Shown here in pieces: positions 34,417-43,960 of a DNA stretch of 64,000 nt. The position numbers and the translations under genes are program-made. Origin of the DNA: Anammoximicrobium sp964645045 (GTDB taxonomy: Bacteria; Planctomycetota; Planctomycetia; Pirellulales; Pirellulaceae); NCBI GenBank assembly GCA_964645045.1, contig CAZXYZ010000039.1, positions 20,776 to 84,775 on the forward strand. Reading direction: 5' to 3'. The notes under the pieces were generated by a model. The model saw only the letters and a program-made list of their open reading frames with translations. It did no database searches and was not told the origin of the DNA. Numbering within the stretch: the first letter of the stretch is position 1; every line of letters begins with the position of its first letter.

Positions 34417-35874
34417 ATGTGGACACGTCGGTTCCCATCGGCGCTGATGGTGTTGGCTTCCGTCGCGCTGGGCATGTTGGTCGAGGCGGCCGAACCCGCG
34501 CCGGTCGAGATCGGGTCGCGCCGCGAGTTATTCGTGGACGAATTGCTGATCGGCGAACTGCAGGGGACTCGGCTGAAGGTTCACGAACCGCAGCGGTTGC
34601 CGCGGAACGCTTACCCGGCCCGGCCGACCGGACACTACGCGACGGTCATCCAGGATGGTGACCTGTACCGCTTGTACTATCGCGGCGACAAAATCCCCGG
34701 CGCCCATTGGCGCGACGGCTGGACGCGCTACCACGACCAGGAAGTGACCTTGTACGCCGAGAGCCGCGACGGTTATCGCTGGACGAAGCCCGACCTGAAG
34801 CTCTACCAGCTAGCCGAATTTCCGGACGGCAACGTTGTGCTGGATGAAGGGTTGGGGGTGAATCACAACTTCAGCCCGTTCATCGACGAGCGCCCCGGCG
34901 TGCCCGCCGATCAGCGTTACAAAGGTCTGGGCGGACTGACGTATCCGTTGGGCAACTGGCCGGGATGGAAGACGCCCGGCGAGCGCGACGAAGTGGTCGC
35001 GCAACACGGCCCGCCCGGCTTGCGCGCCTTCGCGTCTCCCGACGGCATCCATTGGACCAAGATGCAGGACGAGCCGGTAATCACTAACGGCGCGTTCGAC
35101 TCGCAGAACGTCGCGTTCTGGTCGTCCGCCGAGCAACAATACGTCTGCTATTATCGCGTGATGAACAAGGGGGTGCGGTCGATCGCCCGCGCCACCAGTG
35201 CGGATTTCCTCCACTGGACCGAGCCCGTCGTCATGCAGGCCAACCGGCCTGGCGAGCACCTGTACACCAGCGGCACGCATCCGTACTTCCGAGCCCCGCA
35301 CATCTATATCGCGCTGCCCACGCGTTTCATGGCCAACCGCAGCAGCATCACGGACGTGGTCTTCATGGCCGCGCGTCCCGGTTCGGCGTCATACACCAGG
35401 CTGTTCAAAGAAGCCTTCCTCCGTCCCGGCTTGGGCCCGGACGGTTGGGGCAACCGCTCGAACTACGTCGCCTGGCACGTGGTGCCAACCTCCGACACCG
35501 AGATGTCGATGTACAACTTCAACGGCGACCAGCTTGTGCTCCGCATCGACGGCTTCATCTCGGTCCATGCCGGGGCCGAGGAAGGTGAATTCACCACCCC
35601 GCCCTTCACGTTCCAAGGCCGTCAACTCGAAATCAACGAATCCACCAGCGCCGCGGGCCGCATCCGCGTCGAAATCCAGGACGCCGACGGCAAGCCGATC
35701 GAAGGCTACACCTTGGACGACAGCGAGACCATTTACGGCGACCGCATCCGCCACGTCGTGCGCTGGGGCGCCGAACAGGCCCAAAGCGCGGACGTGTCTC
35801 GTCTGGCCGGCCGGCCGATCCGCCTGCGCTTCGTGATGCAGGAGGCGGACCTGTATTCCCTTAAGTTCGAATGA
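34417..35874 (+). CDS. Secreted five-bladed beta-propeller glycosidase-like protein, 485 aa
   Basis: The ATG at 34417 starts a signal peptide (LMVLASVALGMLVEA). The next part, SRRELFVDELLIGELQGTRLKVHEPQ, is typical of planctomycete proteins with GH32/43/68-like propellers. The strands ATVIQDGDLYRLYYRG, EVTLYAESRDGYRWTKPDL, GLRAFASPDGIHWTKM and SIARATSADFLHWTEPV are blade repeats with an S-x-D-G-x-x-W-T pattern. The C-terminal ~100 residues form a beta-sandwich (GEFTTPPFTFQGRQLEIN). It is likely a secreted glycosidase-like enzyme; catalytic acids are not certain. A much longer frame upstream is fortuitous. Confidence 0.72.
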   Translation: MWTRRFPSALMVLASVALGMLVEAAEPAPVEIGSRRELFVDELLIGELQGTRLKVHEPQRLPRNAYPARPTGHYATVIQDGDLYRLYYRGDKIPGAHWRDGWTRYHDQEVTLYAESRDGYRWTKPDLKLYQLAEFPDGNVVLDEGLGVNHNFSPFIDERPGVPADQRYKGLGGLTYPLGNWPGWKTPGERDEVVAQHGPPGLRAFASPDGIHWTKMQDEPVITNGAFDSQNVAFWSSAEQQYVCYYRVMNKGVRSIARATSADFLHWTEPVVMQANRPGEHLYTSGTHPYFRAPHIYIALPTRFMANRSSITDVVFMAARPGSASYTRLFKEAFLRPGLGPDGWGNRSNYVAWHVVPTSDTEMSMYNFNGDQLVLRIDGFISVHAGAEEGEFTTPPFTFQGRQLEINESTSAAGRIRVEIQDADGKPIEGYTLDDSETIYGDRIRHVVRWGAEQAQSADVSRLAGRPIRLRFVMQEADLYSLKFE

Positions 35875-36105
35875 GCGTCTGCCTTCCCGGAACCAGTGGT
35901 ACAGGTCGGCGTCACCGCAACGTGGCACCGCTTGGGGTCCGCGCGGGGCATCTCGATCTGGCCGTCGAAACGCCGGTAGGGCACCAGTTGGCCGGGCGCC
36001 AGCATGCCGGCGCCCTCGGCAAGCACTCGCACAAGCGAGATTTGCCCGCCGTCGCTTTCCCCGTCCTGCAGGCCCAACGCCAGATCCCCGTAACTCGAAC
36101 ACGTC

Positions 36106-36462
36106 TTACGCAAAGATCTCTCCGACGGGCAGCTTCCAACCGGGGACCACGTCGCTGGCGTCCAGGATGTCAGCTGCGCGGAGGAAGGCTGTTGCGTCCG
36201 ACGAGCGATAGACGCGCACGGTGCAGGCTCGCGGATCGATGACCAGAACCAGCGACGAGCCGGCGGCGAGCCAAGCGAAGGCTTTTTCTTCGGCCTGAGC
36301 AAGCGTTTCCGAGGGCGAGATCACTTCGGCTGCCAAATCCGGTGCCAGCGGCAGGTAGCCGTCCGATTCTCCCGCACGCATCAATGCCGCTCGGCGCACG
36401 AACGCCACATCCGGGGCACGCACGGTGTCCGGATTGCGGGACAGGAGGAATCCCGTCTGCAC
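36106..36462 (-). pseudogene. Uma2-family endonuclease-like gene, N-terminally truncated (118 codons)
   Basis: The C-terminal two thirds of a Uma2/DUF820 (PD-(D/E)XK) protein are recognisable: APDVAFVRRAAL, DLAAEVISPSETLAQAEEKAF (the E...K nuclease pair), WLAAGSSLVLVIDP, VRVYRSSDATAFL. Complete family members are about 190 residues. Here the first ~70 are missing, and the frame opens exactly at a 21-bp dispersed repeat (36463-36483) that also contains the pgi stop codon. A start at 36462 (MQTGFLLSR) is not convincing. It is probably a decayed gene. Confidence 0.65.
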
Positions 36463-36479
36463 GGCTCTGGAGAGCCATG

Positions 36480-37919
<1,440 letters not shown>

Positions 37920-38112
37920 GGGAATCCGATTATCGAGTTTTCGTAACGTCGTTTGGCCAGAATCCTTAGTCTGTGAAGATATCGCGCCAGCCGTTTGCAT
38001 ACCAGCGGCCGACGGCGGGGAAAAAGCGGGCGAATCGCCCGTTGGGTCGCTTGTGAAAATGCCGGTTTTCGAGACAATCTATGCGGAGACCGGCGGGGCC
38101 TGATGCTCAGCT

Positions 38113-38174
38113 GTTTAACCGCGACCCAACGGGGAGCGAGATTCGACGCGCTCCCCGTTGGGTCGCGGTTAAAC
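38113..38174. repeat. Palindromic repeat, family D (perfect 26-bp arms)
   Basis: The left arm 38113-38138 (GTTTAACCGCGACCCAACGG...) and right arm 38149-38174 are perfect complements over 26 bp around a 10-base loop. It lies in the 323-bp gap between divergent pgi and apgM, just before the apgM start. There is no T-tract, so it is not an intrinsic terminator. A partial sequence of the same type (CCCGTTGGGTCGC) occurs near 38038. Confidence 0.85.
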
Positions 38175-38242
38175 GAATCTCTGCCAGCACGGCCCGCGTC
38201 CGTTGGCACCACGGAAAACCGAAACAAAAGGATCTTAAGACG

Positions 38243-39448
38243 ATGGACATCCACGATTTGACTCGTGAATTGAAGACGAAAAGCGATTCCAAAATTGTGA
38301 TGCTGGTGGCCGACGGATTGGGCGGGCTGCCGATGCAAGCCGGCGGCAAGACCGAACTGGAGACGGCTCGGACGCCGAACCTGGATGCGCTGGCGGCTCG
38401 GGGCGTGCTGGGGTCCAGCATCCCCATCGTCCCCGGCATCGCGCCGGGCAGCGGGCCGGGCCATCTAGCCCTGTTCGGCTACGATCCGCTGAAATACGTG
38501 ATTGGCCGCGGGGCGTTGGAGGCGACCGGCATCGGATTTGAATTGCAGGACGGCGACGTGGCCATCCGCTGCAACTTCTGCACGATCGACGCCGCCGGGA
38601 ATATCACGGACCGGCGGGCTGGACGGATTTCGACGGACGAGAGCGGTCCGCTGGCGATCAGTCTGCGGCAGATCAAGATCCCCGGGATCGAGGTGTTTGT
38701 CGAGCCGGTCAAGGAGCATCGTTTTGTGGTCGTGTTCCGCGGCCCGGGACTGGGCGACCGAGTCAAAGACACCGATCCGCAGGCCACGGGCGTGCTGCCG
38801 TTGGATCCGTTCTCGGACGATCCAGCCAGCCAGAAGACGGTCGAGGTGGCGAAAGCGTTCTTGGCTCAAGCCAAGCAGATCCTAGCCAGCCAGCCGAAGG
38901 CGAACTTCCACACCATGCGCGGGTTTGCCGCCAAGCCGAAGCTGCCGTCGTACAAGGAAGTGTACGGCCTGCGGGCGGCGGCCATCGCCGTGTATCCGAT
39001 GTACAAAGGCCTGGCGCGCCTGGTAGGCATGGACATTGTGGGCAAGGCGCAGACGCTGGGCGAGCAGATGGACCTGTTGGAGCAGAATTGGAAGAGCTAC
39101 GATTTCTTTTTCCTGCACTTCAAGTACACCGACAGCACCGGCGAAGACGGCAATTTCGACGCCAAGGTCAAGCGGATCGAGGAATTGGACGCCGCCATCC
39201 CGCGCATCACCGCGTTGAACCCCACGGTGACGATCGTCACCGGCGACCACAGCACGCCGGCGTACTTGAAGGGCCACAGCTGGCACGCGGTGCCCACGCT
39301 GCTGGTCTCCGACTGCTGCCGGCCCGATGCGGAAACCCAGTTCGGCGAATGCAACTGCGTCCGCGGTGGTTTGGGCCAGTTCGAGGCCAAGTACCTGATG
39401 ACCCTGGCCCTGTCCAACGCCGGCCGGCTGGGCAAGTACGGGGCGTAG
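38243..39448 (+). CDS. apgM: 2,3-bisphosphoglycerate-independent phosphoglycerate mutase, archaeal type
   Basis: The ATG at 38243 begins MDIHDLTRELKTK; the longer frame upstream is just the repeat. The alkaline-phosphatase fold is clear: KIVMLVADGLGGLPM (metal Asp), ELETARTPNLDALAARG, PGIAPGSGPGHLALFGYDP (nucleophile Ser region), GRGALEATGIGF, FCTIDAAGNI and RRAGRI, and later TIVTGDHSTPAYLKGHSWH, which supplies metal-binding Asp and His. Length 401 aa matches ApgM. It interconverts 3-phosphoglycerate and 2-phosphoglycerate in glycolysis. Confidence 0.92.
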   Translation: MDIHDLTRELKTKSDSKIVMLVADGLGGLPMQAGGKTELETARTPNLDALAARGVLGSSIPIVPGIAPGSGPGHLALFGYDPLKYVIGRGALEATGIGFELQDGDVAIRCNFCTIDAAGNITDRRAGRISTDESGPLAISLRQIKIPGIEVFVEPVKEHRFVVVFRGPGLGDRVKDTDPQATGVLPLDPFSDDPASQKTVEVAKAFLAQAKQILASQPKANFHTMRGFAAKPKLPSYKEVYGLRAAAIAVYPMYKGLARLVGMDIVGKAQTLGEQMDLLEQNWKSYDFFFLHFKYTDSTGEDGNFDAKVKRIEELDAAIPRITALNPTVTIVTGDHSTPAYLKGHSWHAVPTLLVSDCCRPDAETQFGECNCVRGGLGQFEAKYLMTLALSNAGRLGKYGA

Positions 39449-39456
39449 GCTTGCCG

Positions 39457-39909
39457 ATGACCGACTTGATCCCGCTGTTGCCGCACGTCAATGCGTCGCT
39501 AAACGGGTTAGCGACGCTGCTGTTGGTGATCGGCTACATCCTGATCCGGCGTCGCCGAGAAATCGCCCATCGGCGGGTGATGCTGGCGTGCTTTGCCGTA
39601 TCGGTCGTCTTCCTGGCGAGCTACCTGACGTATCACGCCAACACGGCCGCGGTCAACCGGTTTCCGGCCTATCCCCCGGCGCCGGTTCGCTGGACGTACT
39701 ACTTCATCCTGCTGACGCACGTCGTGCTGGCGGCGGTCGTCCCGGTGCTGGCCGTGGCGACGATCGCCCTGGGACTTCGCGATCGGCGCCGAGCCCACGT
39801 CCGCGTGGCCCGTTGGACTCTGCCCATCTGGCTGTACGTGTCGATCACCGGCGTGCTGGTGTACCTGATGCTGTATCATGCGTTCCCGCCAGGCGGGCCG
39901 CGTTTCTGA
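39457..39909 (+). CDS. DUF420-family membrane protein, 150 aa
   Basis: The ATG at 39457 follows apgM by eight bases. The protein has four hydrophobic segments and the DUF420 signature features: LPHVNASLNGLATLLLVIGY, REIAHRRVMLACFAVS, SYLTYH, YFILLTHVVLAAVVP and VARWTLPIWLYVSITGVLVY. Several His residues in or near the membrane helices are typical of the family. DUF420 genes often lie near haem-copper oxidase or SCO-like genes in other bacteria, but none is seen here. Function unknown. Confidence 0.82.
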   Translation: MTDLIPLLPHVNASLNGLATLLLVIGYILIRRRREIAHRRVMLACFAVSVVFLASYLTYHANTAAVNRFPAYPPAPVRWTYYFILLTHVVLAAVVPVLAVATIALGLRDRRRAHVRVARWTLPIWLYVSITGVLVYLMLYHAFPPGGPRF

Positions 39910-39968
39910 TCGCGGCTGAACTTCACATTTCAGGTAGTGTGTATCTACCCCATAGTTGCATACCAAGC

Positions 39969-40118
39969 GGCGAGCGGCTGGCGTAAGCCCGCCGGTTTTC
40001 CGCATGCCGGCGCGTTGGCGCGAGGGATTGGCCAGATCACCTTCGGTGAAAACAACTGAGGGAAGGTGATGGGCCCGCAGAGAACATACTCCGGTGGGCT
40101 TACGCCTCACCGCTCGCC
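39969..40118. repeat. Imperfect inverted repeat flanking ~95 bp
   Basis: The ends 39969-39995 (GGCGAGCGGCTGGCGTAAGC...) and 40091-40118 are complementary except for a few bases, and they enclose about 95 bp. The 'GGCGTAAGCCC' core recalls a common planctomycete intergenic element. The 363-bp gap here, between the DUF420 gene and the antitoxin gene, shows no gene. Confidence 0.65.
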
Positions 40119-40272
40119 AGGATCTTTGCAACGTGCGGGTCCACTCATTCCAAAGAAATCCGGGGAGAAGCGGATATGGCAGCGTCGGCTGGAATGGTGC
40201 TCTATGCGTGACTTGCGGCTGCGGCATATAATCACGTGTGGGATGCGAACTGTTTCCAAGGAGTTGTGTCGG

Positions 40273-40545
40273 ATGTTGGACGCCATCGAAGCCGTTTTTG
40301 AAAATGGAGTTTTTCGTCCAGACCAGCCGGTGATTGGCTTGGCCCCTGGCCAGCGCGTGTGGGTCTCGGTAGAGCAGCCACGCGAGGCGAGTCAGAGCGA
40401 ACGAAAGGAAGTGGCGTTAATCCGTAGTCTGGAGGGTCGGGGACTTGTTGAGAAACCTGCTGTCCCCCCGGCGCCGGAGGACTTTCGGCCGTTGCAGATG
40501 CCAGGGCCAGGCTTGTCTGAGACGATTCTCGCGGAGCGACGATAG
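40273..40545 (+). CDS. Antitoxin of the AF2212/DUF104 type, 90 aa
   Basis: The ATG at 40273 gives MLDAIEAVFENGVFRPDQPV, matching the family start (I-x-A-x-F-E-N-G-V-x-x-P), followed by GLAPGQRVWVSVEQP. A C-terminal toxin-binding arm (IRSLEGRGLVEKPAVPP) follows. The stop TAG directly abuts the GTG start of the PIN-domain toxin gene, so the two are co-transcribed and likely translationally coupled. The antitoxin should block the toxin and repress the operon. Confidence 0.78.
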   Translation: MLDAIEAVFENGVFRPDQPVIGLAPGQRVWVSVEQPREASQSERKEVALIRSLEGRGLVEKPAVPPAPEDFRPLQMPGPGLSETILAERR

Positions 40546-41010
40546 GTGGCGACGTTTTTCCTGGACAGCAGCGCCGTTGCCAAACGCTACGTCGCAGAGG
40601 CGGGATCGGCGTGGACGGTTTCGCTGTCGGACACGGGATCCGGCAATATCTGTTGGTTGGCGGCAGTAACACGAGTCGAAGTGGTCGCCGCTCTGTATCG
40701 GCGTCATCGCCTCGGCCACATCGGAATCGTGGATACCCAGCGGGCCGCAGCCACCTTTCTCCACGAATTCGCTGTGGCTTTTCGTGTCCTAACGGTCGAT
40801 GCTGTGGTTTTGGACCTGGCGGTGCGATTGACCGGCACGCACCCGCTTCGCGCCTACGACTCCATTCAGCTGTCCGCGGCGCTGCGTTTGCGAGCCGAAT
40901 ACGAGCTGGCAGGATTGCCGCCGCCCGTGTTCGTCTCCAGCGATCAAACTCTGAACCAAGCAGCTGGCGCCGCGGGGCTGATTGTCGAGGATCCGCTCAT
41001 GCATCCCTAA
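40546..41010 (+). CDS. vapC: PIN-domain toxin (VapC-like), 154 aa
   Basis: The GTG at 40546 starts VATFFLDSSAVAKRYV, the PIN motif I with catalytic Asp (FLDSSA) and Lys/Tyr after it. A second acidic residue lies in VTRVEVVAAL (Glu), and the third in HPLRAYDSIQLSAAL (Asp). FVSSDQTLNQAAGAAGL is the C-terminal PIN motif with its Asp. All four acidic positions are present, so it should be an active Mg2+-dependent RNase, held in check by the upstream antitoxin. The stop is 10 bases from the convergent gene. Confidence 0.85.
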   Translation: MATFFLDSSAVAKRYVAEAGSAWTVSLSDTGSGNICWLAAVTRVEVVAALYRRHRLGHIGIVDTQRAAATFLHEFAVAFRVLTVDAVVLDLAVRLTGTHPLRAYDSIQLSAALRLRAEYELAGLPPPVFVSSDQTLNQAAGAAGLIVEDPLMHP

Positions 41011-41019
41011 CCACCCCGG

Positions 41020-42171
41020 TCAATCTTCCGGCGCGGCCACTTGCGGTTGACGATAGTAAGCCTCCAACACCAGCGTCGACAGAGACGTGTTGTACAAGCG
41101 GCCGCCTGCTTCGGCGCCGTGTCCGCCCGCGAAGTACCAGCTGCCCTGCGCCGGCATGTCCTGCGACTGGTTGTTGACGAGGAAGTCCCGCATCTTGCCG
41201 TTCCATTGATCCCAGACTTCGCCGCCATATTGCCGACAGACCTGGGTGCCGTAATAGTTGAAGTACATGTTGGCAACTTTGCCCAACGACGGGCCCTGAC
41301 GGCCGATCCATTCGACGCCGCGTTTCAGGGCCTCGTTTTCGTGCTTCCAACCCAGATGCATCCGGCACAGCAGGCCGATCGCGGTGGTAGCCGGTCCTTG
41401 CCCCGGACCGGTGTAGCCATAGAAGGAACCGCCGTTCGCCTGGACTGCGTCCAGGAACTTGACGGCACCGCGAAGCGAGAGCGGATTCACCTCCAGCTGC
41501 GCCAGATCGCCGCTCTTCAGGGCCATGATCTGCCAACCGGAAACCGACGTGTCGCCGGGCTGCCGAGGCATATAGCGCCAGCCGCCGCCGACAGGGTCTT
41601 GGGCGTACGCCGTAAATTTCAGCGATGTCTGAGCCGCGGACTTCAATTGGTCGTCGCCGGTCATGCCGTACGCCTCGCACAGTGCAATCGAGGCCAACCC
41701 GTGGGAATACAACGTGCCTTGAGATTCGTTAAGACCTCCGTCCGGTTTCATCCCGTCGATCAGGAACTTCAGGCCGCCTTGAACGATCATCTTGTATTCG
41801 CCGTCCTGGTGCGTTTGACCCGCACCTAGGAACGGCAAGATCGCCATCGCGGTGGCAGCACGACGGGCCTGAGCGCTGGTCCCCGGATGGTCGGACGTAC
41901 GCGGACGGCCGTTGATGATCGGCCCGATCCGATGATCGAAACTCCAACCGCCATCGGGCAATTGATGATCGGCAGTCCATTTCAGGGCCTCGATGACGGC
42001 CGCCTCGGAAGCCTCGTTGCCTCCGAGCCTTTCAAGAAGTTCCGCTTTGAGCGGCGGCTTCCGGCAAGCGAATGGATCGTTTATGGGGACCGTCGCTTGC
42101 TCCGCCGCCCCAGCCACAGCCCCCAGCGCCAACACGACCTGCGCGACAGTACGTTCCAGATAGCCTATCAT
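41020..42171 (-). CDS. Secreted alpha/alpha-toroid (prenyltransferase/squalene-cyclase repeat) protein, 383 aa
   Basis: The ATG at 42171 gives a short signal peptide (VAQVVLALGAVAGAA). The rest holds QW/PFTB-like repeats: ALKWTADHQLPDGGWSFDHR, GLKFLIDGMKPDGGLNE, FLDAVQANGGSFYGYTG, GVEWIGRQGP. These motifs (Q-x-x-D/N-G-G-x-W) build a toroid. No catalytic DxDD of squalene cyclases or zinc site of prenyltransferases is visible, so it is probably a binding protein or an unrelated enzyme on that scaffold. Such proteins are common and uncharacterised in planctomycetes. It stands 233 bp downstream of the PQQ protein on the same strand. Confidence 0.75.
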   Translation of the reverse strand: MIGYLERTVAQVVLALGAVAGAAEQATVPINDPFACRKPPLKAELLERLGGNEASEAAVIEALKWTADHQLPDGGWSFDHRIGPIINGRPRTSDHPGTSAQARRAATAMAILPFLGAGQTHQDGEYKMIVQGGLKFLIDGMKPDGGLNESQGTLYSHGLASIALCEAYGMTGDDQLKSAAQTSLKFTAYAQDPVGGGWRYMPRQPGDTSVSGWQIMALKSGDLAQLEVNPLSLRGAVKFLDAVQANGGSFYGYTGPGQGPATTAIGLLCRMHLGWKHENEALKRGVEWIGRQGPSLGKVANMYFNYYGTQVCRQYGGEVWDQWNGKMRDFLVNNQSQDMPAQGSWYFAGGHGAEAGGRLYNTSLSTLVLEAYYRQPQVAAPED

Positions 42172-42403
42172 AGCTCGGCTCCCCTCTGTCGTTGTCCAAC
42201 AAAACTTTAGGGGATCTAAAGATCGCGATCGATGCCATTCCGGCAGAAGGGACACGATACTCGGCCGGTGCCGCGACATGGTTCGCAAGGCATTCAGGCG
42301 TCAGGTTAGCATCGTTCCGGGAGGGCGCAACAAGCCGGTGCGACTTGCCTGTGGCGACACACGCCTCCCTCCGCCGGAGGAAGGCGGGTGCGCATCCGCC
42401 ACA

Positions 42404-43705
42404 TCACCCCTTGGCCACGTTGTAGCACAGGATCGTATCGCCTTCGCGCAGGTACAGTTTGCCGCCGACGATCACGGAATGCGACCAGCTGGGGCGGTCG
42501 CCGCTGCCGGGGATCTTGAACGAACCGGTGACGGTGAAACCATCGGGCGAGGCTTTGGCCAAGGCGACGGTGCCATCGGCCCAGCGGATCACCAGGTGGC
42601 CGTCGGCTGCCGTCACAGAGGCGGACTTTTTGCCCGGGCCGCGTTCCTTCCAGACGATCTTGCCCGTCATTAGTTCGGCACAGAAGGGCGTGCCTCCGTC
42701 GTTCGAGTCGCCGTACAGATGATCGCCCACCAGGATGACGCCGCCGTGCTTGTTGTTCAGGTCGGTGTTGATCGGGTACACCGCCTCGATTTTCACCTCA
42801 CGATTGTCGCCCGGAACCTGCCGCAACAAGGCGCCGCCGCGGTTGTAGCCGGCGGTGAAGAACACCAGGTCGCCGCGGACGATCGGCGTCGGAATCACGG
42901 CGGTGGTTTTTTCGATGGGGTAGGTCCACAGCAGTTGGCCGTCCTCGGCCCGCACGCCCAAGGCTCCACTGGCCGTCGTGTTGACGTACACCCGCGTGCC
43001 GCCCACTTCGCTGATCACCACCGAAGCATGCCCCGCGCCGCGGTCGCCCGGTGAAGAGGCTTTCCAGATCTCCTCGCCCGTCTTTTTGTTCAGCGCCACC
43101 ATCGTGGCCGATTCGCCGCCCGGCGTACACACGAGCTTGTCGCCGTCGATCAGCACCGACTCGCTGTAGCCCCAGCCATCGCCCTTATTGCCGCCGAGAT
43201 CCTTCTTCATGTGCTTGCGCCAGACTTCCTTGCCGGTGGCCGATTCCAGACAGACCAAATCACCGTGCGGCGACAACGTATACAACAAATCGCCGTCGAC
43301 GGTCGGCGTCGACCGCGAGCTTTGCCAATCGGACTGGCCGCTGTTCCAGGCCGGGCCGATCTTCGCCTTCCAAACGAATGCGCCGTCGGCCAGATTGAAG
43401 CACACCACATACTCGTCCTTGTCGTCGGCGTCCGCGATCGAGAGCCCGTCGCCCATCGTGTACAGCCGCTCGCCGACGATCGCCACGCTGGAGTAGCCGC
43501 GGCCCGCTCCATGCGCCTCCCAGACCAGCGGCGGGCCGTTTTCGGGCCACTCGGTCAACAGACCTGTGTCAGACGAGACCGCGTTCCGCTGCGGGCCGTG
43601 AAACTGCGGCCACGCGCCGGACAAAGTGGCGAATTGGGCAAACGCGGCAGGCGATAACAGAACGAAGTTGATCCATAGGCTGATCATCACGGCTCGATGT
43701 AACAT
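42404..43705 (-). CDS. Secreted PQQ-like beta-propeller protein, 433 aa
   Basis: A signal peptide (ISLWINFVLLSPAAFA) is followed by WPQFHGPQRNAVSSDTGLL, typical of planctomycete PQQ-propeller proteins. Blade motifs include FVWKAKIGPAWNSG, DLVCLESATGKEVWRKHM, LNKKTGEEIWKASSPG, GVRAEDGQLLWTYPI and MTGKIVWKERGPG. These repeated G-x-x-x-W motifs build an eight-bladed, BamB/quinoprotein-like propeller. Without a dehydrogenase-type active site it is probably a structural or binding protein. A perfect-to-near-perfect inverted-repeat element (43742-43837) lies just upstream of its start. Confidence 0.82.
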   Translation of the reverse strand: MLHRAVMISLWINFVLLSPAAFAQFATLSGAWPQFHGPQRNAVSSDTGLLTEWPENGPPLVWEAHGAGRGYSSVAIVGERLYTMGDGLSIADADDKDEYVVCFNLADGAFVWKAKIGPAWNSGQSDWQSSRSTPTVDGDLLYTLSPHGDLVCLESATGKEVWRKHMKKDLGGNKGDGWGYSESVLIDGDKLVCTPGGESATMVALNKKTGEEIWKASSPGDRGAGHASVVISEVGGTRVYVNTTASGALGVRAEDGQLLWTYPIEKTTAVIPTPIVRGDLVFFTAGYNRGGALLRQVPGDNREVKIEAVYPINTDLNNKHGGVILVGDHLYGDSNDGGTPFCAELMTGKIVWKERGPGKKSASVTAADGHLVIRWADGTVALAKASPDGFTVTGSFKIPGSGDRPSWSHSVIVGGKLYLREGDTILCYNVAKG

Positions 43706-43741
43706 GTTGATGCTCCTTGACGGGTGAACTCTCTCGAATGC

Positions 43742-43837
43742 GGGCTAAGACGTACAGAATTCAATTTTCGCGGAGTTGGACCTTTCCACTTGGATGGACG
43801 ATCGGCCGCGAAAATTGAATTCTGTACATCTGAGCCC
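43742..43837. mobile_element. MITE-like element, family B, copy 1 (32-bp terminal inverted repeats)
   Basis: The arms 43742-43773 (GGGCTAAGACGTACAGAATT...) and 43806-43837 are 32 bp and differ at two positions only; the middle is 32 bp. The arms are nearly the same as those at 54837-54931, while the middles are unrelated. It carries no gene. It sits 36 bp upstream of a gene start (43705) and 123 bp from the end of sufS. Confidence 0.8.
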
Positions 43838-43960
43838 TGCCTGACACGCCCCAAAACCGTTGGGGTTGGTTGCGGTATTATGCACACGTTGCGGCGGATA
43901 TCCAGCCGTGGAAGAGCCCCCTGGGCTGGATTGTATCCGAGGGTCATCCCTTCGCGGTAC

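Noticed and set aside
35733..36302. Minus-strand open frame downstream of the Uma2 fragment (SYGDLALGLQDGE...)
   Set aside because: It overlaps the recognisable Uma2 frame and the 3' end of a plus-strand gene. Some stretches look coding, but no start, domain or ribosome binding site supports it.
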